Shown piece after piece: positions 17,054 through 26,221 of a DNA stretch of 64,000 nt. This stretch comes from Sporosarcina sp. FSL K6-1508 (GTDB taxonomy: Bacteria > Bacillota > Bacilli > Bacillales_A > Planococcaceae): positions 2,863,001 to 2,927,000 of the forward strand of contig NZ_JBBOXF010000001.1 of the NCBI RefSeq assembly GCF_038007465.1. Direction: 5' to 3'. Every line of letters starts with the position of its first letter. Positions within the stretch are counted from its first letter, which is position 1. The notes below the pieces were generated by a model. It was not told the DNA's origin. It saw only the letters and a program-made list of their open reading frames with translations, and ran no database searches. The translations under genes and the position numbers were made by a program.

Positions 17054-17803
17054 ATGTCGAAGGGTAAAAAGTTATTATTCTTAGGTGTGTATGGCATGGA
17101 AGTAGTGGAGTGTGGAGGGGCGTTAGCAAAGAATGTATTGAATGGTGGAGAATCCTATGCATCCATCATGTTATGTAGTGAAACGAGTCAATCCCAAGTT
17201 TTCAAGGCAGCCGCTGAACTTGATGTCGATGTTACCTTTTTAAATTTCGAATTCGGAATGGTAGATTTGAGCTATCAAGCGAAAGTGAAGTTAATTCGCC
17301 GTATTCGCGAAGTTAAACCTGATATTATCATTACCCAAGATCCAGAGCATTCTTATCATGATCTAGATCCGGATCGTCGTCCAGCAATGATATTAATACT
17401 TGAGTCAATAGCACTTGCATCGCGTGATTTTGCATTAAATGAAATGGAGGGTCTGGAACCCCACTCAATTCCGACCATTTATTATATGACACCTCATCAT
17501 CCGAATACGGTTGTCGACATTTCACAAGTCTGGGATAAGAAAGAAAAAGCGATGGAGCAATTGGAAAGTCAATTGGCATTTAGTGGGGCTCATTTCGACC
17601 AAATGCTTGATAGTAAAACAGCTGAAATTTTGTCTCCGGGATATAGGGATTTAACGAGTCATGCAGATAAAGGGAGAGCTATTCATAAAGCGTTGGATAA
17701 AGCTGTTCACTTGTACCATGGATTTCCGTCACATGGGAATTTTGCATTAGCTGAAGCATATCGACGCGAAGGAAATTTTCACTTGCAACAATTGACTGAA
17801 TAA
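17054..17803 (+). CDS. PIG-L/LmbE-like protein lacking the AHPDD metal motif
   Basis: Length and order of elements fit the PIG-L deacetylase family (zinc enzymes such as BshB that remove N-acetyl groups from sugars). The usual first motif AHPDDAEIGCGG is replaced here by GVYGMEVVECGG (residues 11-22 from this start), so two zinc-ligand positions look changed. The second motif remains as HSYHDLDPDRRPA and the C-terminal histidine stretch TPHHPN is present. It may be inactive, bind a different metal, or have a new role. ATG 17054 or the in-frame ATG 17045 could be the start. It is first in an operon with a peptide/nickel-type ABC transporter, 21 bases before the binding protein. Confidence 0.75.
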   Translation: MSKGKKLLFLGVYGMEVVECGGALAKNVLNGGESYASIMLCSETSQSQVFKAAAELDVDVTFLNFEFGMVDLSYQAKVKLIRRIREVKPDIIITQDPEHSYHDLDPDRRPAMILILESIALASRDFALNEMEGLEPHSIPTIYYMTPHHPNTVVDISQVWDKKEKAMEQLESQLAFSGAHFDQMLDSKTAEILSPGYRDLTSHADKGRAIHKALDKAVHLYHGFPSHGNFALAEAYRREGNFHLQQLTE

Positions 17804-17824
17804 AAAGGAAGAGAGGTGCTTGAT

Positions 17825-19621
17825 TTGAAGAGGAATTTGTTAAGCTTCTTGACGGTAACAATACTGTTAGCTCTTACAATTATGCCTGTACAAGCCGCCC
17901 CAAGTGTTGAAAAGCTTAGTGTAGGGATTACGAAAGATGAAAATTCATTAAATCCTTATACTTATATAACAGGATATCCGGGATTGGATCTAGTTAGCTT
18001 ACTGTATGATAATTTATTTCAGTTGGATGAAAATAATGAACCGATTCCTTGGCTCGTTAAAGACTTTTCAATAAGTGATGATGGCATGAAATATGAATTC
18101 ACACTGCATGAAAATGTGAAGTGGCATGACGGAAAGCCACTTACCGCAAACGATATCAAATTTACAATGGAGTACTTTATTAAATATCCAAAATCACGTT
18201 TTACAAATCCTTTAAAATCGATTGAATCAATTGAGGTAGATGGAGATTCTAAGTTATCATTGATGCTTTCGCAAGCAGAACCAAACTTCATGATACAACC
18301 TTTGGCGGATCTACCTATTTTACCAGAACATATTTGGTCATCTATTACAGCTCCAGACGATGAAACTAACAATATAGGAAGTGGTCCATACAAATTTGTA
18401 GAACACAAGTCAGGGCAATATTACAAATTTGGGGCGAATGAAGACTATTTTAAAGGTGAACCACATATTCAAGAAATTATTTTCCCTATAATTGAAGACA
18501 CCACGGCTATGTTTACGGCGCTGCAAACAGGAGATATTGATGTTGTCTCTGCCAGTATATCACCAGAACTCGTGGAACAATTTGAATCGAATAAGAAAAT
18601 ACAAGTTGCAAGAGGCCCAGGTTATGGGACTACATTATTCCAAATTAATTCAGAAAAGTATCCAATGTCAGAATCGGCATTTCGCGGTGCAATCGACAAT
18701 GCAATTGATAAGCAATACTTGGTGGATACTGTACTTCTCGGTTTTGCAGAAGTAGGTAGTCCAGGCTTTATCCATCCGTCATCACAAGCATATAATACTG
18801 ATTTGAAAGCTTCTTTCGATCAGATAGAAGCGAAAAAGCTGCTAGCGGATGCAGGTTTTAAAGATACGAATGGTGACGGGTTCATAGAAGGTCAAAATGG
18901 CGAGAAAATTGACTTGACGCTACTCGTTTATGCGGGGAATCCTATTAGGATTCGTACAGCGGAGATTATCTCGGAAGGACTAAATGCTATTGGAATTAAA
19001 AATACTGTAAAAGCAATGGATTCAACAACCGTAGACTCGTTAATGTGGCCTGATTTTGATGTAAGTAAAGGCAGAGATTACGATATAGGTATATGGGGTT
19101 GGTCTAATACAATGCAGTTATTTCCAGATCGTATGATTGATCTTTTTCATTCAGATCCTACTATCGGATCTACAAATATTGGAGGCTATAAGAGTGAAAA
19201 ATTCGATGAGTTAAGTCAGAAGCTGATTGATACATTGGATGAAGCAGAACGTGGGAAAGTCATAAAGGAGATGCAAGCATTTATTGCAAAAGATTCACCG
19301 ATTATCACTTTGTATTATCAGGAACTTGTAAATGCCTTTAATCCAGAAGTTTTCGATCAATATGTGTTTCAAGTAGGAAAAGGGATCATCAATAAACTGT
19401 CCTTTGTATCTGGAGATTGGAGTGGAAAAGTAGCTACGAATTCTATAAAGCCCGACGATAACAAAACGGACATGAAAACAGATGTAGCAGTTAAAACTGG
19501 GTCCGACGGTAATAACAACTTTATTTATATTTTTGGGATATTGATTGTAGCATTAATCGTAGTATACATGTTTATGAGAAATAAAAAGAAAGAAACAAAG
19601 AAAGATGAATTTGATATATGA
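17825..19621 (+). CDS. ABC transporter substrate-binding protein, peptide/nickel family (SBP_bac_5)
   Basis: Extracellular binding protein of about 598 residues with a signal peptide (cleavage near VQA-A) and the family-5 solute-binding fold: ENSLNPY, KWHDGKPLTANDIKFTMEY, GSGPYKF and LFHSDPTIGSTN are typical. It lacks a lipobox. Instead residues about 565-583 form a C-terminal membrane helix followed by a Lys-rich tail, so it is anchored at its C-terminus. TTG 17825 or GTG 17816 may be the start; both have usable ribosome sites. The two permeases and two ATPases directly downstream complete the transporter. Substrate could be a peptide, nickel or a metal chelate. Confidence 0.88.
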   Translation: MKRNLLSFLTVTILLALTIMPVQAAPSVEKLSVGITKDENSLNPYTYITGYPGLDLVSLLYDNLFQLDENNEPIPWLVKDFSISDDGMKYEFTLHENVKWHDGKPLTANDIKFTMEYFIKYPKSRFTNPLKSIESIEVDGDSKLSLMLSQAEPNFMIQPLADLPILPEHIWSSITAPDDETNNIGSGPYKFVEHKSGQYYKFGANEDYFKGEPHIQEIIFPIIEDTTAMFTALQTGDIDVVSASISPELVEQFESNKKIQVARGPGYGTTLFQINSEKYPMSESAFRGAIDNAIDKQYLVDTVLLGFAEVGSPGFIHPSSQAYNTDLKASFDQIEAKKLLADAGFKDTNGDGFIEGQNGEKIDLTLLVYAGNPIRIRTAEIISEGLNAIGIKNTVKAMDSTTVDSLMWPDFDVSKGRDYDIGIWGWSNTMQLFPDRMIDLFHSDPTIGSTNIGGYKSEKFDELSQKLIDTLDEAERGKVIKEMQAFIAKDSPIITLYYQELVNAFNPEVFDQYVFQVGKGIINKLSFVSGDWSGKVATNSIKPDDNKTDMKTDVAVKTGSDGNNNFIYIFGILIVALIVVYMFMRNKKKETKKDEFDI

Positions 19622-19686
19622 GTTTCGTTTGTATTCCTGCACAAATTGTGCATGAATACGATTGAATTTTTTTGGGGGGTGAAAAG

Positions 19687-20655
19687 ATGGTGAAGTTTTT
19701 TGCGAATAAACTTTTGCAATATTTTATCGTCATTGTACTGATGCTGACCCTGAATTTTTTACTGCCACGATTAATGCCAGGGAATCCTTTAATGTATTTG
19801 GCAGGAGAAGACGTTGGATTTATGTCCACGGCTGAAAAGGAAGCAATCTTAGATAAACATGGTTTGAATGATTCAATTGGAATTCAATATATTACTTATC
19901 TTAAGAATACAGTTACGGGTGATTTTGGCTATTCTTATCAACAAAAACGTTTAATCTCCGACTTATTGAAAGAACGATTACCGTGGACATTACTACTGAC
20001 CGGTCTTGGATTGGTTATTTCAACAGTTATCGGGGTCATATTTGGTACAATTTCCGCATGGAGACGAGGGTCATCTACTGACGCTAAACTCTTGACGTTG
20101 TTCATGTTTTTAAGTGCGATGCCTTCTTTTTGGGTAGGAATGATTTTGGTTTCGATTTTTTCTGCACAATTAGGCTGGTTTCCGGTTTTCGGTGCTGAAT
20201 CTCCAGGGGCAAACTTTTTGGGTGTAGAACGTTGGATTGATATTATCCATCACTTAGTATTACCTTTGGCGACATTAGTCATTATTTCCGTGACGAGTAC
20301 ATTCATGACAATGAGGTACTCCATGTTGACTGTTTTAGGTGAGGATTATATTATGATGGCCAAAGCGAAAGGCGTCCAAGATAAAGTAATTAAATACAAG
20401 CATGCAATGCGAAATGCATTGCTTCCGGTCTCCACAGTTTTCATGTTGAGTCTCGGATTCACACTTGGAGGAGCTACTGTCATCGAAACCGTTTTTGCTT
20501 ATCCGGGAGTCGGAAGATTAATGTTCGAGTCTGTCTTAAGTAGGGATTATCCATTAATCCAAGCAACATTTCTAATTATTACATTCAGTGTGGTATTTGC
20601 GAATCTATTGGCGGATCTACTCTATCCGCTCATTGATCCAAAGGTGGGGAAATAG
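19687..20655 (+). CDS. ABC transporter permease, DppB/NikB type
   Basis: Inner-membrane permease of the peptide/nickel importer family. The protein has about six membrane helices, the N-terminal LPRLMPGNPL motif typical of DppB/OppB/NikB, and the coupling-helix stretch YIMMAKAKGV. The ATG at 19687 lies behind GGGGGGTG. The ORF can be extended to TTG 19672 without a ribosome site. The next permease gene starts one base after its stop codon. Confidence 0.92.
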   Translation: MVKFFANKLLQYFIVIVLMLTLNFLLPRLMPGNPLMYLAGEDVGFMSTAEKEAILDKHGLNDSIGIQYITYLKNTVTGDFGYSYQQKRLISDLLKERLPWTLLLTGLGLVISTVIGVIFGTISAWRRGSSTDAKLLTLFMFLSAMPSFWVGMILVSIFSAQLGWFPVFGAESPGANFLGVERWIDIIHHLVLPLATLVIISVTSTFMTMRYSMLTVLGEDYIMMAKAKGVQDKVIKYKHAMRNALLPVSTVFMLSLGFTLGGATVIETVFAYPGVGRLMFESVLSRDYPLIQATFLIITFSVVFANLLADLLYPLIDPKVGK

Positions 20656-20656
20656 C

Positions 20657-21514
20657 ATGGGAAATAATAGATGGTCATATTATTGGAAAGTTTTATCTTC
20701 TAGTAAATTAGGTATTCTTGGACTCTTTTTGCTTGGGTTCTTTCTTGTAATTGCTGTTTTCGCACCATTTTTGGCTCCCTTTGACCCAATGGATCGAGTA
20801 GGTGTTCCATTTACCAAACCGAACGGCAAGTTTTTACTTGGTACAAATGATATAGGGCAAGATATATTAAGTGAGATCTTGTATGGATCTCGTGTTTCAT
20901 TGCTGATTGGCATAATTGCTGCACTAATTTCCATCTCATTAGGTGTAATTATTGGGGTAGTTTCCGGATATTATGGTGGAAAGGTAGATTCTTTCCTAAT
21001 GCGGGTGGTTGATCTGGTACTAGTTATCCCATTTTTACCGTTAATGATTTTATTGGCAGCGTTTGTTGGACCAAGCTTTTGGAATATTATTCTTGTCATT
21101 AGTTTAATTTCCTGGGCGTCTCCAGCACGAGTCATACGTTCACAGGTGTTAAATTTAAAAACTAAGGGTTATGTAGAAGCGGCAAAATCAATTGGAACTA
21201 AGATGTCAACGATTATGTACAAACATATTACGCCTGGTATCATTCCGATTGCATTATCTCAATTTGTTATGGCTGCAAGTAATGCTATTTTAATTGAGGC
21301 CTCACTAAGCTTTCTTGGCCTAGGCGATCCATTTACAAAAAGTTGGGGAACCATCCTTTATTATGCACAAGCTCGGGGTGCGTTTCTAACTGATGCATGG
21401 CTTTGGTGGATTCTACCACCGGGGTTACTTATTACGATGCTAATCATTGGATTTGCATTTACAGGTTATTCATTGGAAGAGATATTAAATCCACGTTTGA
21501 GAAAGGGGCGTTAA
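20657..21514 (+). CDS. ABC transporter permease, DppC/NikC type
   Basis: Second permease of the importer. It begins at ATG 20657 behind AAGGTGGGG. The longer in-frame ORF overlapping the previous gene is not supported. The protein has an N-terminal helix, the FLLGTNDIGQDI stretch that marks DppC/OppC proteins (normally LGTDxxGRD), five more helices and the coupling loop YVEAAKSIG. Cotranscribed with its neighbours. Confidence 0.92.
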   Translation: MGNNRWSYYWKVLSSSKLGILGLFLLGFFLVIAVFAPFLAPFDPMDRVGVPFTKPNGKFLLGTNDIGQDILSEILYGSRVSLLIGIIAALISISLGVIIGVVSGYYGGKVDSFLMRVVDLVLVIPFLPLMILLAAFVGPSFWNIILVISLISWASPARVIRSQVLNLKTKGYVEAAKSIGTKMSTIMYKHITPGIIPIALSQFVMAASNAILIEASLSFLGLGDPFTKSWGTILYYAQARGAFLTDAWLWWILPPGLLITMLIIGFAFTGYSLEEILNPRLRKGR

Positions 21515-21517
21515 TTG

Positions 21518-22501
21518 ATGAACAGAACTGTCCTTTCCGTTGAGAATCTTTCCACTTATTATAAAACTGATAAAGGAATTTCAAGAGCTGTTGAAAATGT
21601 TTCATTCACAGTGGACAAAGGTGAGATTTTAGGTCTTATTGGAGAGTCAGGCTGCGGGAAGTCAACGGTCGCACAATCTATTTTACGATTGATTGAGTAC
21701 CCTGGAAAAGTGGTTTCAGGAAAAGTGTTTTTAAATAAAAAAAACTTGCTGCATGCAACTGAATCTGAATTAAACAATATTCGTTGGAAAGAGATATCGG
21801 TGATTCCTCAAAGCGCAATGAATGCACTTAATCCTGTTTACTCTATTGGTAATCAAGTAATGGAAGCCATTCTATTACATGAGCGAGTTCCAAGAAAAGA
21901 CGCTTTGGCACGAACGAAGATATTACTTGAATTGGTCGGAATTGATAAGGAACGTTGGAAGTCGTATCCACATGAATTCAGTGGAGGAATGAAACAACGA
22001 GTAGCTATTGCAATGGCACTCGCATGCAATCCCCAAATGATCATTTCTGACGAATCAACTACGGGTTTAGATGTTCTGACCCAGTCACAAGTCATTGCAC
22101 TGATAAAAGATTTACAGTTGAAAATGGATTTGGCTGTTATGTTAATTTCACATGATCTTCCGATGGTAATATCTATTTCAGATAAAATTGCCATTATGTA
22201 CGCGGGGAAAATAGTCGAATGGGCGGCAACCGAAGATATTATGAATGCTCCTAGACATCCGTATTCAAAAGCATTAATGAATGCAACTCCAGATCTAGCC
22301 AATCCAGAAAAAAGAGTAGTATCGATACCAGGTACAGTTCCGAATTTAGTGAACATTGAGCCATGTTGTAGATTCCATACTCGTTGTCCTTATGCATTTG
22401 ATCGTTGTCGCGTGGAAGAGCCGCAATTTAAAGAAGTAAAGACCGGTCACTTTACTGCTTGTTTTCTAGAGGAGGATTATGACAATGCCCTTGCTACTTG
22501 A
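21518..22501 (+). CDS. ABC transporter ATPase, DppD/OppD type
   Basis: Cytoplasmic ATPase of the importer. Walker A is GESGCGKST, the signature is FSGGMKQR, and Walker B is MIISDEST, with Ser where many members have Pro. The C-terminal oligopeptide-transporter domain has the Cys-rich CCRFHTRCPYAFDRC pattern that in DppD/DppF-type subunits binds an iron-sulfur cluster. ATG 21518 or TTG 21515 may be the start. The end overlaps the next ATPase gene by 23 bases. Confidence 0.93.
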   Translation: MNRTVLSVENLSTYYKTDKGISRAVENVSFTVDKGEILGLIGESGCGKSTVAQSILRLIEYPGKVVSGKVFLNKKNLLHATESELNNIRWKEISVIPQSAMNALNPVYSIGNQVMEAILLHERVPRKDALARTKILLELVGIDKERWKSYPHEFSGGMKQRVAIAMALACNPQMIISDESTTGLDVLTQSQVIALIKDLQLKMDLAVMLISHDLPMVISISDKIAIMYAGKIVEWAATEDIMNAPRHPYSKALMNATPDLANPEKRVVSIPGTVPNLVNIEPCCRFHTRCPYAFDRCRVEEPQFKEVKTGHFTACFLEEDYDNALAT

Positions 22502-23507
22502 AGTGAAAGAACTGGAAAAAGTTTTTATTAAAAAAACAGGGTCAATGTTTAAACGAAAGAAAACAGATGTATATGCTGTCAATAATATATCTTTTTCAAT
22601 CAGAAAAGGAGAAATACTTGGTATTATTGGGGAAAGTGGTTGCGGTAAAACAACAACAATTCGAATGATTATGCGACTTATGAAAGAGTCGAACGGGGAC
22701 ATTATCTTCAATGGAAAGAACTTATGTGCTTCATCTGATTCGGAAATAACAAAGATTCGAAAAGATATGCAAATGATTTTTCAAGATCCCTATGACACAT
22801 TAAATCCAGGTATGCGAATTGTTGATATCTTGATGGAACCACTGAATGTGCATGAATCGAGTTTATCAAGAGAAGGGAAGTATAAAAAAGTAAAAGAAAT
22901 AACAGAAGCAATTGAATTGATACCTGCTGAAGATTACTTACAGCGATATCCACATCAATTAAGTGGTGGGCAACGTCAAAGAATTGCCATCGCGAGGTCT
23001 GTCATCTTAAGGCCCTCCTTCATTGCGGCAGACGAACCTACTTCTATGTTAGACGTTTCTGTTCGAGCCGGAATTCTCAATTTACTTTTGGATTTACGTG
23101 ATAAATTTGGACTGACGATGTTGTTAATCACACATGATTTATCTACAGCCAGTTATATGTGTAATCGAATTGCTGTTATGTATCAGGGGAGTATTGTTGA
23201 AATTGGATCAACTCAGCAAATTATAAATTCTCCAAAACATCCATACACGAAAGCACTAGTTTCGGTTGTGAAAGATTTAAATCATTTCATTAAAAATCGC
23301 GAGAAAATGATTCTGGATGGTGAAGTAGATTCTACGAAGAGAGCATCTGGATGTATATTCGTATCTAGGTGTCCGAACCAGGAGCATATATGTCATTCAA
23401 AATTGCCAATCATGGAGACGTTATCAGAAAATCACTCCGTCGCCTGCCATTTTCACCAAAGTTTCCATGAAAATCTTTCACAAGAAATGGAGCATCTTTC
23501 AACATGA
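22479..23507 (+). CDS. ABC transporter ATPase, DppF/OppF type
   Basis: Second ATPase of the importer, 342 residues. Walker A GESGCGKTT, signature LSGGQRQRIAIARS, Walker B IAADEPTSMLD. The C-terminal extension contains the GCIFVSRCPNQEHIC cysteine pattern of the family. The start lies behind GGAGG, within the 3' end of the previous gene. Its stop overlaps the next ATG by four bases (ATGA), so the following reductase-like gene is translationally coupled to the transporter. Confidence 0.93.
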   Translation: MTMPLLLEVKELEKVFIKKTGSMFKRKKTDVYAVNNISFSIRKGEILGIIGESGCGKTTTIRMIMRLMKESNGDIIFNGKNLCASSDSEITKIRKDMQMIFQDPYDTLNPGMRIVDILMEPLNVHESSLSREGKYKKVKEITEAIELIPAEDYLQRYPHQLSGGQRQRIAIARSVILRPSFIAADEPTSMLDVSVRAGILNLLLDLRDKFGLTMLLITHDLSTASYMCNRIAVMYQGSIVEIGSTQQIINSPKHPYTKALVSVVKDLNHFIKNREKMILDGEVDSTKRASGCIFVSRCPNQEHICHSKLPIMETLSENHSVACHFHQSFHENLSQEMEHLST

Positions 23508-24151
23508 CCTCTTCGAATTCGGTTCAAATTGCAGTTAATGGAGGAATTTCTTTTGGCTCAAAATTGACCACTCAACAATTACTAATGTTAAGCACGTATC
23601 TTTCTATAGACACGGAAATTGAATTAACAACTTTCCAACAATTGTATATCTGGGTTCCTAAAGAACGAGTAAATGAAATAATTAAGAAATTCGAGCAAGA
23701 AGGATTGTACTGTTATCCTGTAGGGAATTATGTTAAGAGTTTGCGAACCTGTAATTTTTGCAAGGGTTATGAGGAAGAAGGCATGCCTGTTGCAATCGAA
23801 TTGAATCGTCGAATTGCAGGAATACCTGTACCATTTACACTTAAGCCAGCATATACAGGGTGCCCAATTGGTTGCGGAGAACCAATGGTTGCAGACCTTG
23901 GTGTAATGAAAATGCAGAATAGCTATAACCTCTATGTCGGTGGTAAATCAAAGGGCCTTGATGCTTCGGTTGGGGTGCTTGTATATGAGAAGTTAACCCC
24001 GGAAGAACTATTTGAACATGCAGAGAAAATGATACATTATTATGCTCAGAATGGAAGGCGTCGGGAGGCCTTTTCGAAATTTATTCAACGAATTGGTTTA
24101 CAAGATTTTCTGGACAATGCAATTGTATTTGAAAAAAATGATGCTAATTAG
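23504..24151 (+). CDS. small nitrite/sulfite reductase-like 4Fe-4S protein
   Basis: A 215-residue protein resembling one half of a sirohaem-dependent nitrite/sulfite reductase. Residues about 8-65 fit the ferredoxin-like half-domain, and Cys83-x2-Cys86 with Cys120-x3-Cys124 (TGCPIGCGEP) fits the 4Fe-4S/sirohaem site. Full enzymes are two to three times longer, so this is either a minimal reductase, an electron-transfer protein, or a member of the short archaeal-type reductase group. Its four-base overlap with the transporter ATPase gene suggests the imported compound is reduced or that the product assists loading. The substrate is unknown. Confidence 0.75.
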   Translation: MTSSNSVQIAVNGGISFGSKLTTQQLLMLSTYLSIDTEIELTTFQQLYIWVPKERVNEIIKKFEQEGLYCYPVGNYVKSLRTCNFCKGYEEEGMPVAIELNRRIAGIPVPFTLKPAYTGCPIGCGEPMVADLGVMKMQNSYNLYVGGKSKGLDASVGVLVYEKLTPEELFEHAEKMIHYYAQNGRRREAFSKFIQRIGLQDFLDNAIVFEKNDAN

Positions 24152-24177
24152 AATGTTGGAAGAAGGAGTGAGTAAGA

Positions 24178-24516
24178 ATGGAAATTGTAGAAGTGGAGTC
24201 TATTAGGAGCGAAGAGTCATCCTGCGAAAAAAATGAACGTAGAAGTCACCATTCTCTAAAAGTGAAGTCTAATTTAACCAGCCGATTGAACCGGATTGAG
24301 GGCCAAATAAGAGGAATTAAGGGTTTAATTGAGCGTGATATATATTGTGATGACGTAATAACCCAAATTTCAGCTGCCCAGGCTGCCCTGAATAGCGTAG
24401 CGACAATACTGCTGGAGGGGCATCTAAAAACCTGTGTACTGGAACGTCTCCAAGCTGGAGATGAAGAAGTGTTAGATGAAGTATTAGTTACATTCCAAAA
24501 ACTTATGAGAAAATGA
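24178..24516 (+). CDS. CsoR/RcnR-family metal sensor, InrS-like ligand pattern
   Basis: A 112-residue repressor with the family stretch LNRIEGQIRGI. The metal ligands Cys57, His82 and Cys86 keep CsoR spacing, and an N-terminal His pair (24-25) is present. The set His25/Cys57/His82/Cys86 has the same spacings as recalled for the nickel sensor InrS (21/53/78/82). This supports nickel or a related metal over copper, but is inference. It ends the operon and probably binds the palindrome at 17014-17033. Confidence 0.82.
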   Translation: MEIVEVESIRSEESSCEKNERRSHHSLKVKSNLTSRLNRIEGQIRGIKGLIERDIYCDDVITQISAAQAALNSVATILLEGHLKTCVLERLQAGDEEVLDEVLVTFQKLMRK

Positions 24517-24699
24517 GGAATCAATTATTCCCAACCCTAAATACTACTTTATCTTTATATGTGGAAATTTACATCCCAACTAGCGGATTTACTTCGGTTT
24601 AACTTCTTTTCAATATGTGAAAGGGATTTTCACACTGACATATACTCTACGAATAAAATGCGTTTCTTTGATACAATGTGTAAAGCTCAATTGGGACTA

Positions 24700-24825
24700 T
24701 TACACAGTGCATTAAAGACACTTGATCAAACAAAAGTATTTAAAAAATCGAACTTTAAGCCAGAAAAAGAAACATTCCTTGCAGAATTCTCTGCTGCTGT
24801 ATTTAGCGTAATTTTCGACAAATGA
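24700..24825 (+). pseudogene. 3' remnant of an SLH-domain protein gene
   Basis: HSALKTLDQTKVFKKSNFKPE and AEFSAAVFSVIFDK closely match the C-terminus of the NlpC/P60-SLH protein at 8.9-10.0 kb (HALKTLDQTKVF, AEFAAAVFTAISYK). The upstream sequence no longer matches, so only the last 40 codons survive. Confidence 0.75.
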
Positions 24826-24843
24826 ATCTTCTAACTTCAAGCA

Positions 24844-24880
24844 ATGGGTGCACATCCTATTTATAAGGATGTGCACCCAT
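24844..24880 (+). terminator. terminator of the SLH remnant
   Basis: ATGGGTGCACATCCT pairs perfectly with AGGATGTGCACCCAT, followed by TTTAT. It is similar in design to the hairpin after the paralogue at 10.0 kb. Confidence 0.85.
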
Positions 24881-24948
24881 TTTATGTTCCAGTATAATTT
24901 GGTGAAATTACCTAATAAGAATATGTGGTTTCTTGATTGGTTGTTAGA

Positions 24949-25320
24949 TTACGTGACAATCAGTGTTGATTTCATATCGGCATGTCCCGCACCGCATGGA
25001 ATATTACAGTAGATTGTATATTCACCCGGCTCTGTAGGTGTTAAAGTTGCCTCTCCATCGCCTTTTATGTCCACATCAAGGCCATCGATGGCAATCCCGT
25101 GCATTCCTTCTTCGTTTTTATATGTTATTTTAACCTTCTCGCCAGCCTTGACAGTATATTCTGCATGATCAAATTCAAAGTTTTTCCCTGTAATATTTAC
25201 TTCGGTACTAGCAGTTGCATCTTCCGAAGAGCCGGTATTATCTTCCTTCCCCGTTCCGCCACAAGCAGCGAGTACAAGCAAAACACTTAATAAAACTGAT
25301 GCCAATAACCATTTTTTCAA
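24949..25320 (-). CDS. CuA-type cupredoxin lipoprotein
   Basis: Lipoprotein of 123 residues with signal peptide and lipobox LAAC (lipidated Cys20). The mature part is a cupredoxin fold with the binuclear CuA ligand pattern of cytochrome oxidase subunit II: His74, Cys105-x3-Cys109, His113 and Met116 (CNIPCGAGHADM). There is no membrane hairpin and no oxidase genes nearby, so it may receive, store or deliver copper outside the cell. A near-identical copy with the same upstream region lies at 30.7 kb. It is divergent from the two-component system, which may control it. Confidence 0.87.
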   Translation of the reverse strand: MKKWLLASVLLSVLLVLAACGGTGKEDNTGSSEDATASTEVNITGKNFEFDHAEYTVKAGEKVKITYKNEEGMHGIAIDGLDVDIKGDGEATLTPTEPGEYTIYCNIPCGAGHADMKSTLIVT

Positions 25321-25528
25321 AATGACTACCTCCTATTTGTTTGGGGATTTATATCCCTGTATCCCTCTTATACATAATGATAGCTATCAAATATCCATTA
25401 TCTATGGAGAAAGTAAGACAAAGTTATGACGATTATTAGTAGGCCGAAGTTGGCGGTCTGTTATTGTGTTCACTGTTCGTTCATAAAAAGATGCTAATAT
25501 AGATGTAAATGATTTAGGAGGCCGATGA

Positions 25529-26221
25529 ATGAACAAGCAAATTAAAGTTCTCGTCATTGAAGATGATCCTTACATTTGTGATTTGATTATTTTATACGCT
25601 GAAAAAAGTGGCTATATAGTTAGCATTGCAAACAATGGAATGGCAGGATTAGAGATGTTTTTTAATAGTCCCCCTGATCTTGTTATTCTGGATATTATGA
25701 TGCCTGAAATGGACGGTTGGGAAGTTTGTAAGGAAATTAGGAGATATGATAAAACGCCCATTATTATGTTGACAGGGAAAGGCGAAAGCTACGACAAACT
25801 AAAAGGTTTCAACCTAGGAACAGATGATTACCTGGTGAAGCCTTTTGATCCGAACGAATTAATGGCACGGATAAAAGCGGTACAGCGGCGAGCCAATCCG
25901 ACGTTAGGTACAAATGAGATTATTGAACTTCCCTTGTTGGAGATTGATCTTCAACAATACAAGGTAATCTATGATAAAAAGGAGATTGTGTTGCCACCTA
26001 AAGAAATGGAGTTGCTGCATTTTCTTGTCATACATCCGAATCAAGTATTCACACGTCAGCAGCTGTTGGAACAAATATGGGGTTTAGATTTTGAGGGGGA
26101 TCCTAGAACGGTCGATGTGCATATCAAAAGGATTCGAGACAAATTGGGAGATCCCAACTCTTATTGGAGGGTGAAAACCATAAGAGGAGTTGGATATAAA
26201 TTTGAGGTGGACAACCAGTGA
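25529..26221 (+). CDS. OmpR-family response regulator
   Basis: A 230-residue DNA-binding response regulator. The receiver domain has acidic residues EDD (11-13), phosphoacceptor Asp55 (LVILDIMMPEMDG), Thr in MLTGKG and Lys in VKPFD. A winged-helix output domain follows (about 130-228), ending RGVGYKFE. AGGAGG precedes the ATG. The kinase gene overlaps its stop by four bases. Flanked on one side by a cupredoxin gene and on the other by small membrane proteins, it may respond to copper or envelope stress; the signal is not evident. Confidence 0.94.
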   Translation: MNKQIKVLVIEDDPYICDLIILYAEKSGYIVSIANNGMAGLEMFFNSPPDLVILDIMMPEMDGWEVCKEIRRYDKTPIIMLTGKGESYDKLKGFNLGTDDYLVKPFDPNELMARIKAVQRRANPTLGTNEIIELPLLEIDLQQYKVIYDKKEIVLPPKEMELLHFLVIHPNQVFTRQQLLEQIWGLDFEGDPRTVDVHIKRIRDKLGDPNSYWRVKTIRGVGYKFEVDNQ

